NCBI GenBank assembly: GCA_002224055.1
Contig: AZLU01000104.1
Span: 72,501 to 136,500 of the forward strand
Reading direction: 5' to 3'
Origin: Pezizomycotina sp. ARF18
Lineage: Eukaryota; Ascomycota
Length of the DNA stretch: 64,000 nucleotides
Each line of letters starts with the position of its first letter. Position 1 is the first letter of the stretch. Shown one piece after another: positions 36,190-47,600 of the stretch. The notes beneath the pieces were generated by a model. It saw only the letters and a list, made by a program, of their open reading frames with translations. It was not told the DNA's origin and ran no database searches. The position numbers and the translations under genes were made by a program.

Positions 36190-36686
36190 ATGCGGTGTTC
36201 GACTACGGCTCTCAATATCAGCTGTCGACGAAAAGTAGCCCTTGTAGCATATCCAATTGGAAAATTTTGGAAAGCAGACGATAATTATCTTTATTTTACA
36301 GCTTGTGCTTGCGGGGCCTGTACTGAACTTGGAACAATAGCGCGTAATGTTCTTACTCGAAACAATCACTAGATTCAAATCCATATTGGCGAGTAACGTG
36401 GCAAGCATATTGGCAGCAAACCATAGCGGAGCTTAACGAGTTTTTTAGAAACATTTATGCAAATGGTGCTGATGCTCACTGCACCGCCGGCGGCACCGTC
36501 AGACCAAGCTCGCTTGCTAGACCTTATGTTATTCGAGACCTTGGGCAGCACACAACGACACCTGAGTTCGGTCCTGTATATCTACGCGAACCATGGCCTA
36601 CGCAAGACGACGAACCGGAATATCGTTGGGTAATACCGCAGAACCCAGAAGCTCAGCAGATAGCACTCGAAAGAGCGCTTCTATAG
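36190..36686 (+). CDS. CxCxxC-VYLR family small protein, copy 6 (longest)
   Basis: ATG 36190 gives MRCSTTALNISCRRKVALVA, then YPIGKFWKADDNYLYFTACA and CGACTELGTIARNVL, the clearest Cys-x-Cys-x-x-Cys block of the cluster. One frame change near 36350 leads to SLDSNPYWRVTWQAYWQQTI, AELNEFFRNIYANGADAH and PEFGPVYLREPWPTQDDEPE. It ends YRWVIPQNPEAQQIALERAL-L at 36686, about 165 residues. The long, undamaged second frame (over 100 codons) supports real coding. An indel is the simplest explanation for the break. The acidic and aromatic composition suggests a soluble globular protein. Confidence 0.6.
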
Positions 36687-37395
36687 AGTGCAAAATTTTT
36701 CGGCCCTGAAGAAGACCTTTTTACCCTTGTTTATTTTCAACCGGTAGGATGTACTACAATAAGTCTTGTAGGAGTCTCGTTAGATAGATTGGTTCGTTGT
36801 AAACGAAGTACGAAGAGTATTAAGAGCAAATTTTTATTTCAAGTTATTCTCATAATCAAAGGCTTCACACATACTTAAGTAGCTAAAGCCTATTGGAATT
36901 AATTGGAGCTTTTACGAGCTCTCAATTGCTGAATTACTAAGAAACCCAAAAAAGAGAAGAAAGGGGGGGGGAAAGAACATCGTTAGCATACTTACGCTGG
37001 CTTTCGTCGAAACGCAGCTAGGATTTGTTTCAATAACAATTCTATAACAGTAAATAATTATAATTATATAATAAACGTTTATATTTGTAAGGAATTTGCG
37101 CTTAAGCTATGAGCCCTACTCTAAATTCCTAGTTTCCAGTAGATTTCATTCACAACACGGGCTCCACACCATACTAAGTAATTTATTTTTTAAAAATTAG
37201 GAAATTGCAGGAGCTTTCTCTTCTTTGGACTGATGGATATTTCTTTACCAGCATACATATTCCTCAACTATCGATTATTAGGAGATAAAAATATATCACA
37301 ACTTCCAGACTAGACTTCAATATTACCTCGCTCCCTACCTTTGCTCCTACGTGTTATCTATTTCCTCTTCATTCAAGGATATCTCTCAATGCTCA
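36687..37395. other. Intergenic, no gene seen
   Basis: AT-rich spacer between copy 6 and the convergent Ser/Thr-repeat gene. It has an A/G-rich patch at 36946-36976. Confidence 0.45.
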
Positions 37396-38727
37396 TCAAC
37401 GCCAAGGGAATATCTTATACGGAGTTGTGCAAGCTGCGGTGACGGTCTCCGTATCAGTGCAGGTAGTGGTCACCGTGTTTGTGGCAACATCAGTCGTTGT
37501 GGTCGGTTGGAACACCGTGCACGTGCTCACACTCGTGACGACGCTAGTAGCAACGTTCGTCACGGTTTCCGTATCAGTTTCTGTGTCGTAACGGTGCACG
37601 TGACAGTCTGCGCTGGAGCCGGAGCATGCGTTACGGTTACGGTATCCGTTTCGGTGTAAGTCGTCGGAACAACAGACGTCTCGGTTGTCGTAATAGCAAT
37701 GGTGGTTGGGGAGACTGATGTGGTGGTTTCGGTAACCGTGACTGTGACTGCCACGGGTACACTGGTAATTGTAATCATGACGGGAGCTTGCGCAAAGCTC
37801 TCCGTTGTAGTCTCGGTATCGGTTACGGTAACAGTGGAGTACTGCATGATAGTATCCGTCTCGGTCTGGGTCTGGGTTTCCGTTTCGGTCTCCGTCTCAG
37901 TATTTGTAATCGTCGTCGGTTGGGCAATAGTGGTTGGTACTAGGACAGTAGTTGGCATGTAAACAGTTCCTGTCACTCTCTGCGTCTCTGTATCCACCTC
38001 CGTCACGTAGTCGGTTTCGGTACGTAGAGCGGTCTCCACGTCAGTCTCCGTCGCGGTGAGGAGGCTTGTGACTGTGTAATCCTGAACAACGTAGTCGGTG
38101 TACAATAGTGGAGTACAGAGTGATACTCTGAGTACAGGTCGTCGTTGCAACTGAGGTTTCTGTCTCAGTCTCAGTAACGGTTTCGGTTCAGTGTTAACGC
38201 TTGTTATAGTGGTGTATTGCGTTGCGGTAACCACCTCGCTCGAGGTCTCAGTGTCTGTGACCGTTACATAAACAGATTGAGGTACCGTGAGAGTGCATGT
38301 GGTTGTATATGTGACGCACTGAGTTGATGTTACCGGCGCGGCAGCACTGGTAATAGTGACGGTCTGGTATTCTTATTGGGGATTAGCAAATTGATCACAA
38401 ATTGTTCTAGCTTATTATCGGAGAGTTTATGCTAACTAACCGGTTTTTACGTCTGAAAAATTGAATCGTCAGTTAGTAAAAGAGTGCCCAAGTTCAAAAG
38501 TAAGCCAGAAATACTGCAGTCCCTATGGTAGTTTGAAAAGAGCTTACGGTTTCTAGTTACCGTCACTGTATAATATACAGGCGCGGCGGTTTGGGGCTTA
38601 GGATAGTTCCAATCGAAATCGTCGTCACCTCGGTACCTCTCCTCACTTCTTGACCACCACGAGGTGCTGCGATTGCAATTGGTAAGCCAGCAAAGACGCT
38701 GCAGATTGTAAAGAAAACGGCCCTCAT
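37396..38727 (-). CDS. Secreted Ser/Thr-rich repeat protein, adhesin-like
   Basis: The start at 38727 gives MRAVFFTICSVFAGLPIAIA, a signal peptide, followed by APRGGQEVRRG. After an intron (about 38550-38350) comes YQTVTITSAAAPVTSTQCVT, then a long stretch built of Thr, Val, Ser and Glu, with TETETETETQTQTETD (about 37905-37855), many TVTVT and TTTxT units and the end CTTPYKIFPWR at 37396. Cys residues are spaced in TCT, TTC and CTV contexts. Low-complexity Thr-rich walls of this type are typical of O-glycosylated cell-wall or secreted proteins in fungi. I see no GPI-anchor tail. Frame changes near 38610, 38180 and 37590 split the reading, and repeats make such errors likely. The role is inferred from composition alone. 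Confidence 0.65.
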
Positions 38728-39104
38728 GTTGTTTTCTTAGGATTTTTCGAGTAGCTTATGAACAAAATTGAACTTCGCCACGATTTTTTGGGAGACCCTT
38801 GAAGATCCAGACTCGATTATCCGCAAGTTAACGTACTGTCGAGGGATTTTCTGGTGATATATATACTCTGAGCTTCAGCAAAATGACGAAGTTCCAGCAA
38901 TCTCCCTTTTTTTTCTCTCATTTGATAGCTTTCCTGAGATGCTCATGTCGTGAAAATATGACAGCTAGGCAAACATGCGGTGTACATGCAACATCGTGAC
39001 AAGGGATTTTTGGGGAAAGAGCACAGAAAACTTTGAGCGCTCCAAGTCACTCAGAGATAACAACTACAATGACTTTCAATATCTTTCGGTGTATGCTATG
39101 CTAC
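38728..39104. other. Upstream region of the Ser/Thr-repeat gene
   Basis: Promoter side of the secreted protein; a TATATATA-type stretch lies at 38855-38862, about 130 bases before the start. No gene is supported. Confidence 0.3.
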
Positions 39105-39420
39105 AATTTCGCGTCTTTTTGCCTAAAGCTTGCGAGCGAAGGCAGGCAGCATCATCGCAGGTTTCTTTGTGGCACCAGGGAGATACATCATTTCGGGAGG
39201 TTTTGCCAATAAACTGCCCGGAGATGATTTGAGAGGCTTATTTCCGCCTAGGTCCGCAAATATGCTTGTTGCCGCAAGAAGTCATTAAACTGGCGATATA
39301 CACTACTCTCAGGTTAACCAAATTGGTTCTAGAAGAGACAAAGTTCACAGGCACGGTAGAATTCGAGTGTCTTAATATCCGAATATTGGACATGTGCCGT
39401 AAATTTGAACGTTTTTAGCC
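39105..39420 (-). pseudogene. Possible degenerate CxCxxC-VYLR family copy
   Basis: One minus-strand frame, with several stops, holds pieces in family order: EFYRACELC, VYRQFNDFLRQQAYLRT, HLRAVYWQNLP and ISLVPQRN. Each is weak, but the order and spacing fit the Cys block, ELNEFF helix, VYLR and (I/F)-P-(K/Q) parts. The opposite strand is also fairly open (38975-39417 with one TGA), so this could be chance. Confidence 0.25.
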
Positions 39421-39662
39421 ATTACCAAGGGATGAGCTTATGTGTACTTGCTAATGTTATCCTCATTACTTCGCTATTTGATCGTTTTCGTACGGAGGAT
39501 GGTTCATTATCGTATGATGAAATTTGGGTTGGTAATCCAAGATTTACGAGAGTGGTTGAACAAGATATCACTCTGCACGTTGCCCAGGGGCATATTGGAA
39601 CCCTGTTCCTAGAGAATCATTTTAAAGAAATATTTTTAGAAACCACTACGATACTTCATTAG
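39405..39662 (+). CDS. Small open frame, possibly a fragment of the same family
   Basis: 85 codons. FRTEDGSLSYDEIWVGN and HIGTLFLENHFKEI resemble the NEDGHLRLG and YGTVYLRQPVDI parts of copy 4 in order and distance. There is no Cys block ahead of it in any frame I can join with confidence. It could equally be an unrelated frame. Confidence 0.25.
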   Translation: MNVFSHYQGMSLCVLANVILITSLFDRFRTEDGSLSYDEIWVGNPRFTRVVEQDITLHVAQGHIGTLFLENHFKEIFLETTTILH

Positions 39663-41618
39663 AACTGCAATGCTCGAGTGATCGTATCCGAGACCGTCAA
39701 CCTCAGCAACGACAAAGTTTCTATTACTCTTCGAGGTTTCTATCTTCTTTTTTTCTTTAAACTTCTTGTCATCTGTTGGAGACTTGTGCATCTTAACTTC
39801 GTGTCAACGTGATCGGGAGAGTGCATAGAACACATCGCGTCTAAGAATTCTACAGCCCTGAGAGGCAAGTATCATGAAGCCAGTCTCTCTTATTTAGAGC
39901 GCGGCCGAGTTCCGGATCCGCCTCACGATAATGAAGCATTACTGCTACCATGCGCACAAAGGAAAATATCTTGGTTGGGCCTTGTTCCAGGAAGGTGTGC
40001 ATGCAAGTGCATCAAGCAAGGATAGCCTTCCTGAGCTTTCAATAAGGGCAAATGAATGCGTCTCCTATCCGAAGATAAGAACAATTGAAGAGATTCCTGG
40101 ATACCAAGCGTCGTTGCAAAAATTTTCCTTTCTGTCTTCTCATTTTCTTCCTGGATTTGTGCTACCAAGCAGCCGGGTGGCCCGTTTGTTGCACTTGCAA
40201 TAGGAAAGTCTCTGCCGTCGTAACATTGTACAATCAAAAAGCTATTGCAGACCGACAACCCGTCCTGAGAAGGATTTAGCGTCAAGTCTACATTTTCTAC
40301 CAACTCACATTTCTCGGAAAATCTTTAGTAAGTACTTGGTTACACGGGAAATTGTTAGACCGCTTGGAAAGGATCATCTATTGAATCAATCCTTTTCTAA
40401 AGCAAGCTCGTTTATCTTCCAAATGGCTCATTGGAGGAACCAAAACCATGGAAGCGAAGGGATGGAAATTTCTGAAAAATTAGGCTAGACTCTCGGCTCC
40501 ACAGTTTGTAACGGCGCCTTGCACATCGCATCGACCTGCAGGAACCAGATTTTACATGATCAGATTCGAATATCCCCCGGCTTATTAGTCGAGATTATGG
40601 GAGCATCACGATGAGAATTCTCAGGCCAGAGAAACAGGTATGAGGATAAGCTAAAGGTAGGTGTTGGAAAAGATTGGCGATACTCGTAACTGGCATCAGC
40701 AATAAGAGATGTTAAGATTGAACCCAAATGTATCACTGACAGTCACCTAGAAATAGTGATTAATCGCGAAGTACTTGTTCCTAGAGCAAATAGGAGCGCA
40801 AGTTCGAGAGCGCAGAACGATAGCAACGAAATCGCTGCTTCTTGCGGGCGAGTTAATTATTATATGGACTGTGAATCCGTCAATATCCACTGAGTGGCGG
40901 GGAGTTATATAAAACGCAATAATGGAAAATATGGAAATATTAATATCAGCAATTGTTTATAATTCTCTCAGCCATTAAATAGATTTTGGTGGCCATCAGT
41001 GCAACTTATTATGCATGATAATGCGCTTTTGCTGGTGTAATGATTCATGCCGCAAATGTGCTGCCACATTCCGTGGAAACGATTGTTCCTTCTTTTTAAG
41101 TTTGTCTAACGTTCATAATCTGGCTTAAAAAACTATAGATAGTAATTTTATTAGAAGTTAAGCTCAAGAAACAAACATATAAAATTTACGCAATTTCGAA
41201 CTATCTGTATTCATAAAAGCTCTGCAGGTAGGTCATAACACTGTCTTCTCGAAGAAAATCAAGATATTTTTGTATTTGTACGTATCTGATGCTCCTGATC
41301 ACTCATGTACGGTTATGCTACTTTTTAAGTGATGAAAATGTAGAAGTTGAGTTGGTGAACCGGTATCAACAACAATGTGAATATTCCCAATAAACCCACT
41401 CGGGAAAGAACTACTAATAGAATGATAGTAACTCTACTTTAAAGCAAGCTGTTTGTGACGTGAGAAAGGAATCTAAGGATGATCACGAGACTCAATCCTA
41501 TTGTACTAAGAATACTATTGTCTTCGGACACTATACTATTTGCTAATTCTACACGTTAGTTGCGCCATACGTCTTCCAAAGTCGTCTACTTCTTTCCGAA
41601 CACTCATCCACAAATTCC
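39663..41618. other. Gene-poor stretch, nothing recognised
   Basis: Overlapping frames on both strands at 39923-40303 cannot be told apart and resemble nothing I know. The rest is AT-rich with no element seen. Confidence 0.4.
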
Positions 41619-42492
41619 TCAATATTCTTTACCTTCTACTTTATCGCCGACAAGTTTATTCAGGTTCGGTTCGGCGCCAAAGTCCCCTCTTCCTTCCAGG
41701 AACATCTTGTCGCAGTCCACGCAAACCTGCCCCAGATATCCCCTTCGCCGGTCTCTTATCTTCCTCATACTCGCTGACCGGGACATAGGTCACTTCCATT
41801 TTCTTGCCTTCGACTTCCTCCAAAATTTTCACAATCTCATTCAAACTCTTTCTGTCTCCGTGGAACTGGTAATGAACCTCTTTCCAGCTGTCCAACTCCA
41901 CAGCAGCAGCTACAAACTTGCCACATCCTGTATACGCGTGTAAGATATCTTCGCGTTACCATCTCCGGGAATCTTAGCCTTCCAGTTCTCGCTGTCGATC
42001 CGACTTTGACCGGCTTGAGACCGGCTAAAGCCTCGTTGTTATAGCCACTGGCGATGTAGTTCATGAAAAGTCCGCAGCTGAAGGCCGCGAGTTCCAGCCC
42101 GGATTTCTCCGCCGCGCGCCAGACGTGCAGCTTAGGTCGTATAGCGCTACCTTATCATTAACGTCTGGTACCGACCATTCTGACGGGGCGAAGCGCTTGA
42201 CTCCCGCGGATTTAGCGGCGTCGAGAAGGTTAAGATGGTTTTGGAGAAGGCTTGCGGGATCGCCTAAAGTGGAGACAATAGTGTGAACTCCGGTTAAAGC
42301 CGATACCAGAGACTCTTGGGAGTTGTAGTCGACGGCTTTGATAGTGATCTTAGAAGATATGGGTTGGAGATGCTCAGGGACGTTGGTGGAACGGGAGAGG
42401 ACCGTGACTGTGTGGCCACGGTCAACGAGGGCAGAACGATAGAGAATGCAAGACCTTGAGAGGTGCCTCCGGGGACTGCTACGTGGACCATT
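41619..42492 (-). CDS. NmrA-like / isoflavone-reductase-like NAD(P)-binding oxidoreductase
   Basis: A Rossmann-fold protein of the atypical short-chain dehydrogenase type. ATG at 42492 gives MVHVAVPGGTSQGL with the GGTSxGLG nucleotide-binding turn. The next stretch, in a neighbouring frame, is LVDRGHTVTVLSRSTNVPEH and VSALTGVHTIVSTLGDPASL. Then comes LLDAAKSAGVKRFAPSEWSV, the usual position of the FAPSEF motif, followed by DKVALYDL. The C-terminal half has AAVELDSWKEVHYQFHGDRK, LNEIVKILEEVEGKKMEVTY and AEPNLNKLVGDKVEGKEY at the stop (41619). About 290 residues is normal for fungal members. Frame changes lie near 42450, 42110, 41990 and 41720. The substrate is unknown; members range from transcriptional co-regulators to aromatic-alcohol reductases. 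Confidence 0.8.
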
Positions 42493-43173
42493 TTTGTGAT
42501 ACTTTGTTTGAAGATTTTTGAGTTTGAAAGAATATTGGGGGTTTTTTTAAGTATTGAGACCGGATAGACGAGAGATATATAGAGCTAGATAAATGAGTAG
42601 GTAATGCAGTGGAACTTTGCGTATTACTTGGTTTAATGATGAAGGAGGTTCATTTCATGGAGGCAGAATGGACAGCTTTATATAACAAGTTCCCATTATG
42701 ACCATAGTCACGGACCTCCGGACGACGTTATAGCTAGCCATCCTGTCTATCGACCCAAATCAAATAAAGTCCAAAAATAACCATCAAATCTGTTCAAACA
42801 TCAGGGCAAAACCACGAATAAACGAAGATCAACTTTATCGCTAGTTACAGTATAGTCGACGCGCCAAGCTCGATTAACGTTGTATCGAGGCTTCTTGCCG
42901 CTTTCTATTCCGGGTAGAACTTCCACCATTCTTGGAAATTGCGGTAGAATCAAGTATTTCGCAGCGAACGTTAGAAAAGAAGTCCCAAACGGGTTAAATT
43001 CACCCCGCAAAACTATCGGTGCCGATCTCGTTCTCGGACGATACGGCGAGGGGTTCTCCGAGAAAGCCTATTGTTACACGCAACGACATCGCTTCTATCC
43101 AATTCATTGTAAATTGGTACCGAGAAATAAACTGACGGCTGGAAGTTTCCTTGATGTTCCGGCCCCGAATTGA
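42493..43173. other. Upstream region of the NmrA-like gene with a bidirectional open stretch
   Basis: At 42880-43173 the plus strand has a 97-codon frame ending FLDVPAPN. On the minus strand, two neighbouring frames read VTIGFLGEPLAVSSENEIGT and FNPFGTSFLTFAAKYLILPQ, down to 42801. Both are plausible and neither is recognised. The GC level is higher than around it, so one may be a real exon. Confidence 0.25.
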
Positions 43174-43979
43174 TATAGATCAAGTAAAAAAGGCTGTTAT
43201 TCTTCTGACTAATTGACGGGCTTTGAGGGAGATGATCGGCGATAAGACGGATGTAAGATTCCTTGATTTTTGAATTAAGCTGGCGGGATTTTCATGAAGG
43301 CTTTAAGCCGTGGATCCATACTATGCGTTCATTGTATCACGACATTTTATTCCGGTCTTGGGGCGACGAGTAACTTGAGAAAAAGAACATCTTTGGTTTG
43401 CAATACTCATCTACTGGTATATCATTAAATAGTATATTTATCTTTCTGCTCCTATTGAATCAGCACCAAATGATTGGCCCTGCTTCGGGCTTCTATTGTG
43501 CCCAAACCTACCTGCTCTAATATAATTTCAATATGCATATACTTGAAGAGCTCACATAAGGAACAAGCCCATTAGCTTTCACGCGCTAAGGTCGTTAAAG
43601 AATTTCTTTAATCTTCATTTCAAATCAGACATGCCAATGGAATGCAGGTTTGGCATCCTGGGATTTAGTCACTATTAATATTCTACCAGCTCTTCGGCCA
43701 TCTCCTCGCCTTTTAATGCAAGACGATGCTGCGCCTAAAATATATTAAGTGAAAGGGATTAAGAGAAGCACTTCGAGGTTCTCCCAGAATTATACCAAAG
43801 CACGATGGTGGAAATGGCTCCCTGGCCGTGAATCTTGATTTACGTGCTCACGATAATAAACTACTCGAGAATTTCCCATTCTGGCCTGCTTAGAATGAAT
43901 GTCTCATTCTAGTAGTCTAGAACCCTCCAAAGGATTGGACTATGATAGCCACTATTACCTCTATCTAATTATGAGTAAC

Positions 43980-44005
43980 TTTTTTTTTTTTTTTTTTTTT
44001 TTTTT
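43980..44005. repeat. T tract, 26 nt
   Basis: Uninterrupted T run, about 300 bases from the Copia-like trace; it is not clearly part of it. Confidence 0.9.
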
Positions 44006-44298
44006 GTAACAATGACTTAGTCTTTAAGGGGGAAAAAATAATAAATACAACCAGCAAAAGCTTCATGGATCAATCCAACTATTTAAGCAGATTCGAATAT
44101 TGCATCTCCAATTATACAAAGGCGATTGAATCTTACGCACAATTCTACTTACAATATCATCGTGTTGAGTTTCTTACCTCGCAGATTATAAACCAATGTA
44201 TCCTATAACAGGTTATCCTGCGAGAGAATCTATAATATCCCAATTGTTTTAAGCCTAGTTTCTTATATAAAAAGCTCGCTCATCTCCATAAACCGGCA

Positions 44299-44604
44299 TC
44301 ATAGTCGAAAAAAAAAAGAAAAGAAAAGAAAACCGATACAGGCTAGGAAAAGCGCTTCGTACTCTGCAACACTTGAGATATTTCCGTTACTAACTTTCTC
44401 AGGTAAAGAAATCATATATACTGGTATCTGTAATTTAAAGTCAATCAGTAAACTAACGTAGCGGCTCCGATGTTGGCTTTTAATATAGTGCAAGAGCTTA
44501 ACTTGGTTATAGTAAGGCAATGCATGATCGAATTCGAAGTACTGCGTACGAAGGACAGAATAAGAAGGACAATAAGCTGATACATTATTTAGCAGCACCA
44601 TCAT
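44299..44604 (-). mobile_element. Copia (Ty1)-like retroelement relic, RT/RNase H part
   Basis: A short, old, broken fragment. YNQVKLLHYIKSQHRS resembles the 'AVKRLLRYIKGT' block, and ISSVAEYEALFLAC resembles the 'STEAEYMAL' RNase H block of Copia polyproteins, in the right order but closer together than usual. No LTRs, integrase or gag part is seen. It is a fossil, if real. Confidence 0.3.
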
Positions 44605-47600
44605 CTGTAGTGCTCATATAAACTACAACAACTTTCAAGAGCAAAATGGATACACCAAAAGGCAGTATAAAAGACTCAGAGAGCAGCACTTAAAAAGCAG
44701 TTTTGCTGGTTGTGTAAATTGACTACGATTCCATTTAATATGTATCAGGTAACCCATACCGTTATTCTGACTATAATTTTTACGAAAGTCGCCACTGCGA
44801 CTCGCCTCGTTGCAAACCGTCCTTATCAAGCAATCTTTCTACTATTGAATTTCCTCTACAGATCAATAATTAAATTTACGTTTAGGGTGATCGAAAGTAA
44901 ACCTATAGGTCCTGTTGGATATTACTCTCCCAGGGTTTGGTACCGTCATGGCATAGCGCCAATCAATGGCATCTCGACAAACTCAGCCCGGTATTCAGAC
45001 ATTACTACACATCAGTCCAGGTTCGCTATCGTGAAGCCGTGTCTACAAGTAAAGTATCTTACCTTTTGCGTGCATAATGCCCCAGCTGAGGCTAATGGTC
45101 CATAATACAACGCCCGCATCTCTCGAGCACCAGACACGCGAGATGGGACTTCTGCTTACAGGTCTCTTGGCACCAATGGTATTGAAAAAGGTTTAAAATT
45201 CCAGTTCATCGTTCGCGTGTCGCTTGTAGCTGCTGTTTAGCTCATTATTAAACGCCGAAGTAGCGCCAAATGCATACTTCAACGAAGAGAGCCCTTCTGC
45301 AAGACTGGATTTTCCGTTTTAACAGGTTGCCAAAGCATCTAGCAAACGGCCGCGCATATTTCCCTCCACAACTTACCACTTTAACCATATTCTGATCTTC
45401 ATTAGAAACTTCAGCGGAAGAGCCCATACGTAGAGTCAACCGACATGAATCGTCTACCGAATTTCCTGTAGAGCATCACGCGCAGCACTCTAGTCGTAAA
45501 ATCTCACAAAAAGGATCAACTAGATCAAATATTATTATTAAACATGGATAAGATCAGGAACATTAATCTGCATTCGTTTAAAAGGGTCTCGCTATATAGA
45601 AGAGAGCCAAAGCAACGACGGAAAAAGAGAAGATGCCTCTTCTCTCCCAGACGGGGGTTGAGTATTGCTTCAAGTCGTTGATATTGAGCAAATCATGTGT
45701 AAACCGAGACCACATAACACCCGACGATGTGATGAGAAAATAAAGCACGACTCTGAGTTGAACCCAGTTTGAAAAAAAGCATACGTATCAAGTCAGTAGA
45801 GGCCGCCCGATCTTGACGTATCAAACTTTATCCAACTCCACTATTCTCCCACTCGCGATCAATAAAATTCTATGAGACTGAAAACCTAATACATATCTCA
45901 TATGAGTGGAACTAGAGGAAACCTGAGCTCAGAGAGATACTCTCTAGGTAGCAAGGCTACTAGTAGGTGTAAGTTCATCGACGGGATGAAGCGAAAGCTT
46001 ACCAGTTCGAATCATATGATCACCTACCAGAACCTCAATTATAAACTCGCTCCGTTTATTTCCCTTAAAAACATGTACGAAGGCGCATGCCGATTTGATA
46101 TTACATGTTGGAGCTAATTAGGCCTCATATCCTCGTTGTCCTCTGCTTCAAAGGTAAGCAGCGTAAAGAATAAGCAGTTTAAAGAGTCTCTGCGCCCAGA
46201 ATCCAATGAGCATCGTATATGCGATACCTCACAGAGGCTTTCGTACTTAACTGCAGCCATTTGCACCTATATGCCTCCTGGCCCCATATATCGTAGGTTT
46301 TCCGGGAAGAACCCTTGCTTTACTAATTTCATATGGAATTCAGATAAACAAACTTTACGATTCCGAAGAAGACATCGAACGACGAAGAACTTGCAGGAAT
46401 ATATTCTCGCCACAACTTTGACACTTTACGCGCCCAATAATAAACTAGAAACGACCTCGTTGCTAGAGTCATCAATTAAAACATCCAGGACAAGCCATAG
46501 TCCTAGACTAGCTCGTAGCTTGCACGAAAATATCTCATCCAAGCGATAATTAATCGCGTTTTCCAGAATGCGCGCCATCAGCATGAAAAGGTTTTCTAAA
46601 TATCGTTTGTATTCATTACGGCGCCGAGCATGCAATAATGCCTTCATCTGAGCCGGAAATGATGAAAATGATAGTTCAAGAATACAAGTCTTTACAGCAA
46701 CAACTACTGTGACCATTATATAACCAGAGGATGCTTCTAAATTCTCTCCAAGAACTGGGGATGTCATAAACAACTGTTCCGACCACACTTCCCTCATATG
46801 AAATCGTGAAAAGTAACGAAGGCGGAACAGCGGGCCTGGCATACCTTACTCACAAGATACGCTAGAAAGGATGATAATTTCAAAGACGGGTGCAGATCTA
46901 TCTATAGTCAACCAGGGAACCACGAAGGCAAGAGAAGTAGCCATAAGGGCCTACCTCGCGAAAATTTTCCCCGAAATCAACTCTTTTTTAAATACAGAAA
47001 ACATAAAAGATTGTTAAAATATGACGCGGCTTCTAGATAACACGGATATCTATACCCATCTTACTATCTCAGATGGAGAAGAAGTCGACCGATGCATAAT
47101 CGTAAGAATATCTACCTAAGTCGACATTAAAGCCAAAACGGTTCAAAGCAACACCTGGTATATTTATTCAGCGTTCAAGCTTAAAATTTACACATCACGC
47201 TAGACATATCAAACATCGCATGGCATGTAACAATACCCGGAGTTTGTATAACATCACCACATCCATAGAAACCGCTGGACGTAATCAAGATGAGAAGACG
47301 AAACAAGCTATACAGAATCCGAGAACAAACCTTTCTATTTTAACAAAGATGTGGCACTCATAGCCGCGAAAAATGCCACCACCGCCGACGAAGATTTTCT
47401 TGGATGTCGTTCCCTACATCGCTGTTCCGCTACCTGATAATATTCAAACCAGAGATTACGATCCCTACAAATAGTATACAAAAGATCATTTGTCGACCCG
47501 TCTCATACAAAGTTTACGGCAGAGACCATCACCATAGAGACATCTATCAAGTCAACGGACTCTCCTGTGATAACCGCCTTTCCGAGATCTCCCCGAACGG

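Noticed and set aside
36118-36408. 96-codon minus-strand frame
   Set aside because: Shadow of copy 6; the plus strand carries the conserved Cys block.
37699-37962. Val/Ser-rich plus-strand frame
   Set aside because: Antisense translation of the Thr-repeat secreted protein.
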